Source: Parafrankia elaeagni
GTDB taxonomy: Bacteria; Actinomycetota; Actinomycetes; Frankiales; Frankiaceae
NCBI RefSeq assembly: GCF_000374165.1
Contig: NZ_KB893672.1
Location: forward strand, 59,070 to 115,001
Reading direction: 5' to 3'
Length of the DNA: 55,932 nucleotides
Shown here: piece after piece, positions 16,807-24,446 of the stretch
How positions within the stretch are numbered: the stretch's first letter is position 1
Layout: every line of letters begins with the position of its first letter
Translations under genes and position numbers: made by a program
Notes under the pieces: model-generated
Databases searched by the model: none
What the model was told of the DNA's origin: nothing
What the model saw: the letters and a program-made list of their open reading frames with translations, nothing else

Positions 16807-17400
16807 TCAGTCGAGCCCGGTCGCGGCTGCTCCGGTGAGTGGGCGCCGGCCTCGCCGGCGGGGCACCTCGTGCAGTTCGGCGCCGTGGACCCCGGCTGCG
16901 TAGCTGATCAGTGGGCTGCCGCTGCCGCTGCCGCTGCCGCTGCCGCTGCCGACCGTCCCGTCGACGACCTCGGCGACGTGCAGGTCGTGGTCGCCGGTGG
17001 TCAGCCGGGTCCGCAGCCGGCAGGTCATCGTCGCCACGGCCCCGGCCAGCCGCGGCGCGCCGCAGCCGGTGTCCGGTCGCCAGTCGAGCCGGTCGAACTG
17101 GGCGAGGCCGGCCGGCCGGTCCGGATCGGCGAACCAGTCGGCCAGCAGGGCCTGCCGGCGGGACAGCACGTTCACCACGAACATCCCGCCGGCCACGGCC
17201 AGGTCGGACGTCAGCGAGCCACGCCGCAGGCTGACCCCGACCAGCAGCGGATCCCGGGAGACGGCGAGGACGGAGCTGACCGTGGTGCCGTGCACGACGT
17301 CGCCGTGCCGCACCGTCAGCACCGTCACGCCGGTGGAGAGCCGGCGGACGGCGTCACGGCGACCGTCGAACCCGGGCTCGGGCCCGGGCCCGACGGTCAT
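16807..17400 (-). CDS. Flavin reductase (VlmR-like)
   Basis: 197-aa FMN-binding split-barrel protein of the flavin_reduct family: FDGRRDAVRRLSTGVTVLTV at the N-terminus, then GTTVSSVLAVSRDPLLVGVSL, then NVLSRRQ. These enzymes reduce FMN/FAD with NAD(P)H and pass it to a partner monooxygenase. The likely partner is the acyl-CoA-dehydrogenase-fold N-hydroxylase of this operon, as in the VlmH/VlmR pair. An unusual (Gly-Ser)5 insertion interrupts the C-terminal part just before PLISYAAGVH. The ATG at 17,400 overlaps the preceding stop (ATGA); the longer upstream frame is a shadow of the membrane-protein gene. Confidence 0.92.
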   Translation of the reverse strand: MTVGPGPEPGFDGRRDAVRRLSTGVTVLTVRHGDVVHGTTVSSVLAVSRDPLLVGVSLRRGSLTSDLAVAGGMFVVNVLSRRQALLADWFADPDRPAGLAQFDRLDWRPDTGCGAPRLAGAVATMTCRLRTRLTTGDHDLHVAEVVDGTVGSGSGSGSGSGSPLISYAAGVHGAELHEVPRRRGRRPLTGAAATGLD

Positions 17401-17906
17401 GTCCCGGAGCCGGCGGGCAGCCCGGAGAGCACCGGCGCCGGCTCGCTGCCGCTGCCGTCGCCGCTGTCGCGGTCGAGCTCGGCGGCGAACCGCTGGTAGG
17501 CCGGGTTCGGCTCGGGTTCGAAGGCGAAGCCGAACGGCTTGTAGAAGTTCCCGAACAGGCCGCGGTCGCCGAACAGGTGGATCGGGATCACCAACAGCGC
17601 CCACTCCGGACCGGCGACCCAGATCCAGATACCGATCACCGCCCCCTGCGTGATCATGCTGTGCATCACGTTGTAGGCGACGTAGTAGGCCTTCGAGACG
17701 CGGTGGTCCGGGCTGCGCCGGTAGGCGATCGCGCCGGGGATGTAGCCGATGAGGTCGATGTAGGCGAAGAGGAGGACCGCGGGCAGCCAGCGGACCTCAC
17801 CGATGTTGGCGATGAACAGACCGGTGAGGACGGCGAACGCGATGAGGTACTCGGCCCGGTGCAGTCGGTAGGTGGTCGGTGTCTCGACCGGGTTGGCGGC
17901 GTCCAT
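17397..17906 (-). CDS. Small integral membrane protein (VlmO-like candidate)
   Basis: 169-aa protein with about four membrane segments near residues 20-37, 41-62, 75-100 and 104-118, and a soluble acidic tail of about 50 residues. Polar residues occur within or beside the membrane: a Tyr-Asp-Leu-Ile-Gly-Tyr run in segment 2, His in YNVMHSM, and HLFGDRGLFGNFY. Such buried polar and His/Asp residues suggest an enzyme rather than a transporter. In valanimycin biosynthesis a small membrane protein (VlmO) is, as I recall, implicated in forming the N-N intermediate. Position next to flavin reductase and diiron genes supports this role, but homology could not be tested here. The gene overlaps the flavin reductase by 4 nt. 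Confidence 0.72.
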   Translation of the reverse strand: MDAANPVETPTTYRLHRAEYLIAFAVLTGLFIANIGEVRWLPAVLLFAYIDLIGYIPGAIAYRRSPDHRVSKAYYVAYNVMHSMITQGAVIGIWIWVAGPEWALLVIPIHLFGDRGLFGNFYKPFGFAFEPEPNPAYQRFAAELDRDSGDGSGSEPAPVLSGLPAGSGT

Positions 17907-17918
17907 GGCGATACCCCG

Positions 17919-18443
17919 TCAGGCCGTGGCCGGGACGGCAGCCTCGGCGCCGCCCACGTTTGTCGGTGTCAGGTCCAGGCCGCCGCCGAAGGTGACCTTC
18001 TCGTGCATGCCGGCGATCGCCCAGGCGACCGTCTCCTTGATGACCCGCTCGGCGATCGGGTCGAGAATGCCCTCGAGACTCGGGATACCGAAATCGAAGT
18101 CGCAGACGAAGCGCACGGCCGTGTCAGCCGGGTTGCCGCCGTCGAGCGAGAGCGTCCAGGTACCGGTGAAGACGTCGAAGTCGCCCTCGGTCTGCTCGAA
18201 CTCGATCCGCAGCTGGTCGGTGAGGAAACGCTCGTCCTCGGACCACTGCAGCAGCCCGCTGCGGAAATGCAGCTCCCAGCTGGACGAGCCGGTCGGCTCC
18301 GGCCGGCCGCGGTGCACCACCACCGACTCCGCGTGCGGAGCCAGTTCCTGATAGCGCTCCCACGACGCCACGTTCTCGAAGACGTCTCCGGGGGAGACCC
18401 CGTGGACGACCGCGTCCAGTACGACTTTCCGCATGACGGTCAC
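17919..18443 (-). CDS. SRPBCC/START-like ligand-binding protein
   Basis: 174-aa protein with the helix-grip fold signature of polyketide cyclase/dehydrase-like SRPBCC proteins. It starts RKVVLDAVVHGVSPGDVFEN, has YQELAPHAESV, and its long C-terminal helix ERVIKETVAWAIAGMHEK closes the pocket. The GTG start at 18,443 is preferred: it has GGAAGGG just upstream and overlaps the aminotransferase stop by 4 nt; ATG at 18,434 is the alternative. Members bind hydrophobic ligands and may cyclise, isomerise or hand over polyketide intermediates. Its role here is unknown; binding a reactive alkyl-nitrogen intermediate is one guess. Confidence 0.82.
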   Translation of the reverse strand: MTVMRKVVLDAVVHGVSPGDVFENVASWERYQELAPHAESVVVHRGRPEPTGSSSWELHFRSGLLQWSEDERFLTDQLRIEFEQTEGDFDVFTGTWTLSLDGGNPADTAVRFVCDFDFGIPSLEGILDPIAERVIKETVAWAIAGMHEKVTFGGGLDLTPTNVGGAEAAVPATA

Positions 18444-19735
18444 AGCCCTTCCGGCATCGTGGCACCGTGTGCCAGCAGGTCGTCGGTGGCCTGCTCGAAG
18501 GCGGCGAGCAGGAAGTCGACCTGCGCGTCGTCGAGAATCGCCGGCGGCGTCAGCCGCACGACCGAGCTCCCGTTCATCGAGTGGTTGGCGACGACACGGT
18601 TGTTGAACAGTTCGATGAGGAACTCGCCGGCCAGCCCGGCCTCGGCGAACTCGATGCCGATCAGCAGGCCCTGGCCGCGCACCTCGACCACGAGCCCCGG
18701 CAGCTTCCGGTTGACGATCTCGGTGAGGGCGGGCAGGAGCCGCGCGCCGAGGCTGGCCGCCCGCGCCGGGACGTCCTCCTCCTTCGTCGCCCTGATCGCC
18801 CCCACGACGGCGGCCATCAGGACCGGCGCGCCGGTGAAGGTGCCGGTGTGCCGGTACGGGTCCTTGTCGAACACCGAGAACGTCCTGCGGTTCGCCAGCG
18901 CCGCGCAGACCGGCAGCACCCCGCCGCCGAGCGCCTTGCCGGTGAGCAGGACGTCCGGAAGCACTCCGTAGAGGTCCGCGCCCCACCAGGCGCCGAGCCG
19001 GCCCATGCCGGTCTGCACCTCGTCCAGGATCAGGAAACCGCCGTACTCCCGGCACAGCGCCTCGACGCCGGGCAGGTACCCCGGCGGCGGCAGGATGACC
19101 CCGCCCTCGCCCTGGACCGGCTCGACGATGACGCACACCTCGCCCGGGTGGGCGGCGAGCTCCGCCTCCAGCGCGGGCAGGTCCCCGAACGGGATGTGCG
19201 TGACGTCCGGCAGCAGCGGCCGGAACGGCTCCTGGTACACCTCCTTCGCGGTGACGGACAGCGCGCCGAGGGTCTTGCCGTGGTAGCCCAGGTGCATCGA
19301 GACCAGCCGGCGCCGGCCGTTGGCCCGGGCCAGCTTCAGCCCGGTCTCCACCGCCTCCGCGCCGGAGAGGGCGAAGTGCATCCGGTTCAGGCTCGGCGGC
19401 ACGACCGACGCCAGTGCCTCGGCGGCCCGGCCGACGGTCGGCTCCAGCAGGATGCGGGTGGCGATCGGGTGGGCGTCCAGCTGGTTGCGAACCTCCGCCA
19501 GCACGGTCGGATGCCGGGCGCCCAGGGTCAGCACGCCGTAGCCGCCGCAGTTCAGGAACCGCTCGCCCGTACTGGTCCACAGCCAGGCACCGGACGACTC
19601 CATCTCCAGGTGGCTGCCGAACATCTCGGCGACGACGGCCCGGCCCTTGCTCAGATGCTGGCGGTAGCGCCGCAGGGTCTGCGCCGGCGACTCGGGGCCG
19701 GCGACATCGGTGGGTGGCTGGGTGACTGTGGTCAT
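18440..19735 (-). CDS. Class III PLP-dependent aminotransferase
   Basis: 431-aa fold-type I aminotransferase of class III (omega/ornithine type). The PLP lysine is Lys267 in LLTGKALGGGVLPV, with Asp238 in LILDEVQTGMGR and the phosphate-binding SGAEAVETGLKLAR. These enzymes convert terminal aldehydes to primary amines. The ATG has GGAGG about 7 nt upstream. It lies 20 nt after the N-hydroxylase gene, which lies 32 nt after the aldehyde dehydrogenase-type gene. That trio supports acyl chain to aldehyde to amine to hydroxylamine. Amino donor unknown. Confidence 0.93.
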   Translation of the reverse strand: MTTVTQPPTDVAGPESPAQTLRRYRQHLSKGRAVVAEMFGSHLEMESSGAWLWTSTGERFLNCGGYGVLTLGARHPTVLAEVRNQLDAHPIATRILLEPTVGRAAEALASVVPPSLNRMHFALSGAEAVETGLKLARANGRRRLVSMHLGYHGKTLGALSVTAKEVYQEPFRPLLPDVTHIPFGDLPALEAELAAHPGEVCVIVEPVQGEGGVILPPPGYLPGVEALCREYGGFLILDEVQTGMGRLGAWWGADLYGVLPDVLLTGKALGGGVLPVCAALANRRTFSVFDKDPYRHTGTFTGAPVLMAAVVGAIRATKEEDVPARAASLGARLLPALTEIVNRKLPGLVVEVRGQGLLIGIEFAEAGLAGEFLIELFNNRVVANHSMNGSSVVRLTPPAILDDAQVDFLLAAFEQATDDLLAHGATMPEGL

Positions 19736-19755
19736 GGACAGGCCTCCAGGTGCGG

Positions 19756-20895
19756 TCAGGCGAGGACGAGCGGGCCGCCGGCCCAGTACTCGACGAGGGC
19801 GTCCGCGGTGCTGGTCCGGGACGGCGGGTGGAAGCCCAGCGGCCGGACCGCCGAGCACAGGTAGGCGATCTCCGGTGCGGTGATGAAGGCGATCCCGCCG
19901 AGCAGCTCGACAGCCAGGTCGGTGGCCAGGCCGATCGCGGTCTGCGCGGCGAACCGGGCCACCAGGACGGCCGAGACGGCGTCGTCGCCGTCCAGGCCGT
20001 CGCGCACCGCCCGGGCCACGCCCTCGGTGAGCGCGACCGCGTTCTCCAGGTGCAGCCCGAGGGCGGCCCGGTCGCTGACACTGCCGCGGCCCCGCGCCAG
20101 CACCAGCTCGACGAGCGTGCTGGCCGCACCGACATAGGCCGAGGTGACCAGCATCTCGAACCAGACGAAGGCGGCGGCCTGCAGATCGTCCAGCCGCTTC
20201 GGGTCGTCCGCCGTCGTCCGGATGAGCAGGCTGTCCGGCACGAACACGTCGGCGAGCCGCACCTCCTCGCTCTGGGCCGCCGCCAGGACCGGGCTGGACC
20301 AGAACGGGTGGACGGTGATGCCCGGCGAGTCCGCCGGGATCAGCAGCACCGCCAGCGTCGGCGAGCCGTTCTCCCCGGGAACCGACACGCTCGCCGTCAG
20401 CAGGCTCATCGAGCCGGACAGGCTGCACGGCTTCTTCGCCCCGTTGACCAGGAACCCGCCGTCGACCGGGGCGCACACCACCGACGGGCTGAGGATGTTC
20501 TGCTCGGTGCGGCCCTCCGCCCAGCCGGACGCGAGCAGCAGGCCCTCCGGCGCGATCCGGGCCAGTTCCCGGATCTGCGACGGGGTGAGCCGGTCCGCGT
20601 CGGCGGCGAGCGCGAAGAGCATCGCGGTGGTGAAGTTGTGCATGGTCGCGGCGACGCCGAGCGACGGCGAGCTGGCGCCGACGGCCCGGGTCACCCGCAC
20701 CGCCTCCAGCGCGTCGACGCCGTGCCCGCCGTAGGCGGCCGGGGCCAGCAGCCCGGTGCCGCCGTGCGTCCGGAACAGGTCGATCACCGGGCTGCCGGGG
20801 GCTTCTCGCTCCGCCGGCGGGATGTCCGCCAGGCTCTTCACGAGCCCGGGGTGATGACGTTCGCAGGCGTCACGCGCCACGTCGAGGGAACGCAT
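19756..20895 (-). CDS. Acyl-CoA dehydrogenase-fold flavin N-hydroxylase candidate (VlmH-like)
   Basis: 379-aa protein with the acyl-CoA dehydrogenase fold. It has an N-terminal helical domain with GGHGVDALEAVRVTRAVGA, a middle beta-domain with GGFLVNGAKKPCSLS, and a C-terminal helical domain with LAVELLGGIAF. This fold includes reduced-flavin-dependent monooxygenases such as the isobutylamine N-hydroxylase VlmH. A flavin reductase in the same operon favours a monooxygenase over a true dehydrogenase, as does its place beside an amine-forming aminotransferase. Predicted reaction: alkylamine to alkylhydroxylamine. The ATG has GGAGG about 9 nt upstream. A genuine acyl-CoA dehydrogenase acting on the chain remains possible. 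Confidence 0.83.
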   Translation of the reverse strand: MRSLDVARDACERHHPGLVKSLADIPPAEREAPGSPVIDLFRTHGGTGLLAPAAYGGHGVDALEAVRVTRAVGASSPSLGVAATMHNFTTAMLFALAADADRLTPSQIRELARIAPEGLLLASGWAEGRTEQNILSPSVVCAPVDGGFLVNGAKKPCSLSGSMSLLTASVSVPGENGSPTLAVLLIPADSPGITVHPFWSSPVLAAAQSEEVRLADVFVPDSLLIRTTADDPKRLDDLQAAAFVWFEMLVTSAYVGAASTLVELVLARGRGSVSDRAALGLHLENAVALTEGVARAVRDGLDGDDAVSAVLVARFAAQTAIGLATDLAVELLGGIAFITAPEIAYLCSAVRPLGFHPPSRTSTADALVEYWAGGPLVLA

Positions 20896-20927
20896 GGGAA
20901 ATGTCCTCCGGTCGGCCCTGGCTGGAA

Positions 20928-22622
20928 TCAGCGTTCGAAGGCCGCGATGCTCGGCACGACGCCGGTCGCGATGCTGACGCCCTGAATGTGGGAGGTCTTG
21001 AGAATCGGGTAGTTCGCCTCACCGAAGGCGCCGCCCGTCAGTCCCGTCCCGCCGTGCGTCGGCAGGTAGGGCAGGAATCCGATGTGCGAGTCGTTCACCT
21101 TCACCAGGCCGCCGTTGCGGAGCCGGCTGATGTAGCGCTCCACCACGGTGGGGGAGCCGGACCAGAAGGAGTTGCGAAGCCCGTACTCGTTCGCGTTGGT
21201 GAAGTCGATGATCTCGGCGAGCAGCTCGTCGTCCGGGGTCGGCGCGGGGACGACGACCGGCAGCAGCGGAAAGAACGTCTCGTGCCGCACCATGTCGAGC
21301 CCCCGTGCACCGGCCAGCCCGTTCACCCGGACCACCGTCGGCTCCAGGAACATCCCGGCCTGGGAGGGAGTCCCGTCCACCTCGAGTCGCCGCCCGCCGG
21401 TGACCAGCTCACCGCCGCCGGCGATGGCCTGCCGCAGCAGCGCGAAGAACTTCTCGCTGCGACGGACCGGTGAGAGCACAACCTCGTCGTCGTCGGGGAA
21501 ACCCGGCCGGATCGTCTCGGCCCGCTCCTTGAGCAGCCGCAACAGCTCCTCGGCGACCTCCGGGTGCACGATCACGTGGTTGGGCACCATGCAGATCTGT
21601 CCCGAGCCGTAGAAGCACTCGGTGATCGCCTCGACGGCGAGCGGGAGATCCGCGTCCTTCCACACCACGAAGCTGTCGTTGCCGGCCAGCTCCAGGATCG
21701 GCTTCTTGCCGCGGGCGACGCACTCCTGTTCGAAGCGCAGCCCCGCCTCACTGCCGCCGAAGTACAGGATGTCGTTCACCTGGGGGTGCTCGAGCCAGCG
21801 GTCGAGCATCTGCGCCGGCTTGCCGCAGATGACGTTCAGCGTTCCCGGGGGCGCCCCGAGCTCGTCGAGCAGCGGCACCACCAGCTCCCGCAACAGGAAC
21901 ATGGTGCTCAGCGCGATGCTGCGGGGCGCCCGCACGACGACGGCGTTCCCGGCCATCAGGGCCAGCACGGCGAGCGCGGAGCTCGGCGCCGGCGCGTTCT
22001 GCGGCGGGTTCAGGCAGACGACGCCGTCCGGCTGCCGGCGGATGATCAGCCGGCGCGGGCCGTGCGTGAACTCGGCGTACATCTGCTGCTCGTAGAAGGA
22101 GCAGCTGGCCTCGCTGAACACCTGCAACAGGCAGGCCAGCTCCCAGCGGGCCAGCCGGCGGGGGTGCGCCTCGGCCACCAGGATCTCGAGGAAGGTCTCC
22201 TCGTGCTCCAGCAGCTTCTCCCGGAAGAGCCGGCCGAGACGGAGCCGGTCGGACAGCGGGACAGCCGCCCACTCCGGCACGGCGGCGGCGGCCGCCTCCG
22301 TCGCCGTGTCGACGTCGGCATCGGCGACGACCGCGCAGCGGCCCGTCACATACCCGTGCTGGGCGGCCGGTGACAGCGGATCCGGATCCTGTTCCAGTGA
22401 ACGTTTCAGGCTGACGCTGGTGAAGACGTCCTCCAACAGCGACCGGGAACTCACCGTGTACACCCAGCCGACACCCTCGACGTCCTTGCCGCCGATGTAG
22501 GAGGGATAGCTCAGCAGCGGCTTCTCCCGACTTCCGGGGGAAACGGTCGCCCGGGCCGGTGGCGTGTGCGCGCCCGCGGAACGGCCGTCTCCAGAATTTG
22601 GCCTCGGATGTGGTCTCGCCAT
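20928..22622 (-). CDS. Aldehyde dehydrogenase-superfamily enzyme, probable chain-releasing reductase
   Basis: 564-aa ALDH-fold protein. The general base is Glu311 in ILELAGNDS and the nucleophile is Cys344 in GSGQICMVP; the Rossmann domain spans about 90-310. It is 60-80 residues longer than usual at the N-terminus, including a Pro/Arg-rich leader. The ATG at 22,622 has GAGGAG about 12 nt upstream. It is the first gene of the 22-kb minus-strand run, before the N-hydroxylase and aminotransferase genes. ALDH-fold enzymes usually oxidise aldehydes, but acylating members reduce acyl thioesters. I infer reductive release of the PKS chain as an aldehyde for transamination; oxidation of a side aldehyde is the alternative. 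Confidence 0.82.
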   Translation of the reverse strand: MARPHPRPNSGDGRSAGAHTPPARATVSPGSREKPLLSYPSYIGGKDVEGVGWVYTVSSRSLLEDVFTSVSLKRSLEQDPDPLSPAAQHGYVTGRCAVVADADVDTATEAAAAAVPEWAAVPLSDRLRLGRLFREKLLEHEETFLEILVAEAHPRRLARWELACLLQVFSEASCSFYEQQMYAEFTHGPRRLIIRRQPDGVVCLNPPQNAPAPSSALAVLALMAGNAVVVRAPRSIALSTMFLLRELVVPLLDELGAPPGTLNVICGKPAQMLDRWLEHPQVNDILYFGGSEAGLRFEQECVARGKKPILELAGNDSFVVWKDADLPLAVEAITECFYGSGQICMVPNHVIVHPEVAEELLRLLKERAETIRPGFPDDDEVVLSPVRRSEKFFALLRQAIAGGGELVTGGRRLEVDGTPSQAGMFLEPTVVRVNGLAGARGLDMVRHETFFPLLPVVVPAPTPDDELLAEIIDFTNANEYGLRNSFWSGSPTVVERYISRLRNGGLVKVNDSHIGFLPYLPTHGGTGLTGGAFGEANYPILKTSHIQGVSIATGVVPSIAAFER

Positions 22623-23029
22623 GGCTGTCGACTTCTCCTCAGACCATCGCCGATGTCTCGGGGGACCTGTGAAAGGTGCCGGAACCCGCATTGCGCAACC
22701 CCGGCTCCACCGGGCGGCTGGTGCCTGGCCCGTCGAATTCGATGCTGGCGGTGGCGGCTTACCCGGCGCTGACGCTCTTCTGACGCCCGACGTTCCACCG
22801 GCCGTCGTGGACAAATTTCTGACAGCGCGCTTACAGGCCGCTGACGGCCGGCCGGGGTGGGCCAAAAAACGCTTTCCTGTATCTTGTCGCCCCGAGTTCT
22901 GGCGTCGTATGGTCGCGCGACGCCCGTGGGTCAGATCAGGAAAGCCTCGCAGGTGCGGTGAGTGTCGCCGTCGCAGGCTCGGAACCCGGGCGAGCCATCC
23001 CTGTGGAACCGGCGGACAGGACTATCCCG
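22623..23029. promoter_or_regulatory. Divergent promoter region of the main biosynthetic operon
   Basis: 407-nt gap between the minus-strand operon and the plus-strand transferase gene, with no credible gene. It holds repeated CTGACG/CTGACA hexamers starting at 22,769, 22,780, 22,819 and 22,841. Two pairs are spaced 11 and 22 bp, the helical spacing of SARP operators. A TATCTT hexamer (22,880-22,885) downstream could be a -10 box for the plus-strand gene; no good -35 is visible, as usual for SARP-activated promoters. Confidence 0.45.
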
Positions 23030-24085
23030 ATGACCGAAACCGTGACCGAAACCGTGACCGTGACCGAAACCGTGACCCGAACCGACCCGGCCAGCCCCGC
23101 GAGTTCTGCCCAGGCCGCGCTCCGGGCCATTCAGGAATTCACCGACGCGGAGAATCCCAGCTCCTTCCTGGCGGTCAACGAGGGCAATGCGTACTTCACG
23201 CTGCCCGGCCGGCCCGGAGTCGTCGTCTACCGACCGACCAGCCGCAACCTCGTCCAGCTCGGCGGCCCCTTCGCGCCCGCGGAGTCCTACCGCGAGCTGT
23301 TGACGGCCTTCGTCGACTTCGCCGGTCGGCAGGGGAAGACCGTCGTCGCGGTGCAGGTCCAGGCCGCCGATGCGGCGATCTACGCCGAGCACGGCTTCAC
23401 GGTGAACCAGATCGGCTCCTCGTACGCGGTGGACCTGGCGGGGTTCACCCTGGCCGGCACCAGGTTCATGCAGCTGCGGAACAAGATCTCGCGGGCACTG
23501 CGCAACGGGCTGACCGTCGTCGAGGCCGACCTGGACGACTGGCACGACGAGATGCGCGCCCTCGACCGGGTCTGGCTGCCGAGCAAGGGTGAGAACGCCC
23601 GGCAGCTGGAGTACCTGGTCGGCCAGTACGGCGGGCCGATGCAGGAGCACCGGCGGTTGTTCGTCGGCCTCGTCGAGGGCAGCCTCGCCGGGTACATCTC
23701 CTACTCCCCGGTGTACGGCAGCCGCCCGGGCTGGATGCACGACCTGAGCCGCCGGCTGCCCGGCAACTCACCCGGAATCATGGAAGCGATCAACAAGGCC
23801 GCCATCGACGTCCTCCAGTCGGAGGGGGTGCGATGGCTGCACTTCGGCTTCACGCCGTTCACCACCCTGCGCGACGATCTCGAGCTCCCGGGTGCCAGCA
23901 CGGCGTTCACCTGGTTCATGCACTTCCTCTGGGAGCACGGCGCGGCCGTCTATCCGGCGGCGACCCAGCTCGCCTACAAGGAGAAGTGGGCGCAGAGCGT
24001 GATCCTGCCCGAGTACGTCGCCTTCCAGGGTCCGGCCAGCATCGCCGACTTCGTCCACATCTTCCGGGCGGCCGGCGCGCTGTGA
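23030..24085 (+). CDS. Aminoacyl-tRNA-dependent transferase, DUF2156/MprF-like (VlmA-like)
   Basis: 351-aa protein with the double-GNAT fold of DUF2156/phosphatidylglycerol lysyltransferase C-terminal domains, here without MprF membrane segments. Family features: an N-terminal GNAT half with VAVQVQAADAAIYAEHGFTV, then YISYSPVYG, MHDLSRRLPGNSPGIMEAI, LHFGFTPF, and the C-terminal YKEKWAQSVILPEYVAF. Relatives use charged tRNA as donor; VlmA transfers serine from seryl-tRNA to isobutylhydroxylamine. With a seryl-tRNA synthetase and an N-hydroxylase in the cluster, I predict O-serylation of an alkylhydroxylamine. ATG at 23,030 is chosen (GGACAGG 9 nt upstream) over the GTG at 22,958. The N-terminus is a Thr-Glu-Thr-Val repeat. 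Transcribed divergently from the main operon. Confidence 0.87.
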   Translation: MTETVTETVTVTETVTRTDPASPASSAQAALRAIQEFTDAENPSSFLAVNEGNAYFTLPGRPGVVVYRPTSRNLVQLGGPFAPAESYRELLTAFVDFAGRQGKTVVAVQVQAADAAIYAEHGFTVNQIGSSYAVDLAGFTLAGTRFMQLRNKISRALRNGLTVVEADLDDWHDEMRALDRVWLPSKGENARQLEYLVGQYGGPMQEHRRLFVGLVEGSLAGYISYSPVYGSRPGWMHDLSRRLPGNSPGIMEAINKAAIDVLQSEGVRWLHFGFTPFTTLRDDLELPGASTAFTWFMHFLWEHGAAVYPAATQLAYKEKWAQSVILPEYVAFQGPASIADFVHIFRAAGAL

Positions 24086-24167
24086 CGGCACGACGGCACC
24101 AGCCACCCGCCGCGCCAGCCCGGTCCGGCCGCCGACATTCCGCCAACACCGATCGGAGATTCTCCAG

Positions 24168-24332
24168 ATGAACGACCTGCCCGAGACGCATGCCGCCGTG
24201 GAGCGAACCAGGGAGAAACTGGTGGAACTGTTCGGCGCGGTGTGCGCCGACCCGGACGACACCGCGCTGTGCGCAGCGGCCGACGGCGTGCTTGCCGAGC
24301 TGGACGGCCTGCTCACCGCCGGCGCAGGCTGA
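24168..24332 (+). CDS. 54-aa acidic hypothetical protein
   Basis: Small gene 82 nt downstream of and co-directional with the VlmA-like transferase. ATG at 24,168 has GGAG 9 nt upstream, and the codons show the GC-rich third positions of neighbouring genes. The protein is helical, acidic and rich in Ala/Leu (EKLVELFGAVCADPDD, then LAELDGLLTAG), with two Cys. No family recognised. It could be a small partner of the transferase or of another pathway enzyme. Confidence 0.65.
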   Translation: MNDLPETHAAVERTREKLVELFGAVCADPDDTALCAAADGVLAELDGLLTAGAG

Positions 24333-24334
24333 CC

Positions 24335-24379
24335 GGTCAGGCTTTCTGCGGTCAGGCCTTCCGCGGTCAGGCCCTCCGC
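24335..24379. repeat. 15-bp tandem repeat, three copies
   Basis: Near-identical units beginning GGTCAGGC, immediately after the stop of the 54-aa gene. It is another case of short tandem duplication at a gene end in this window. Confidence 0.75.
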
Positions 24380-24402
24380 GGCTGGGCGCGGTCAGGCCCG
24401 TG

Positions 24403-24436
24403 CCCAGCCGCCGGCGGGTTGCAGCCGGCGGCTGGG
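24403..24436. terminator. Bidirectional terminator hairpin
   Basis: Perfect 13-bp inverted repeat (24,403-24,415 with 24,424-24,436) with an 8-nt loop, between the convergent 54-aa gene and the SARP gene. No T-run on either strand, as is common in high-GC actinobacteria. Confidence 0.7.
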
Positions 24437-24446
24437 AGGGTTGCCC

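Noticed and set aside
18440..20476. Aminotransferase extended to a 678-aa protein
   Set aside because: The added N-terminal part overlaps the N-hydroxylase gene out of frame; GGAGG supports the ATG at 19,735.
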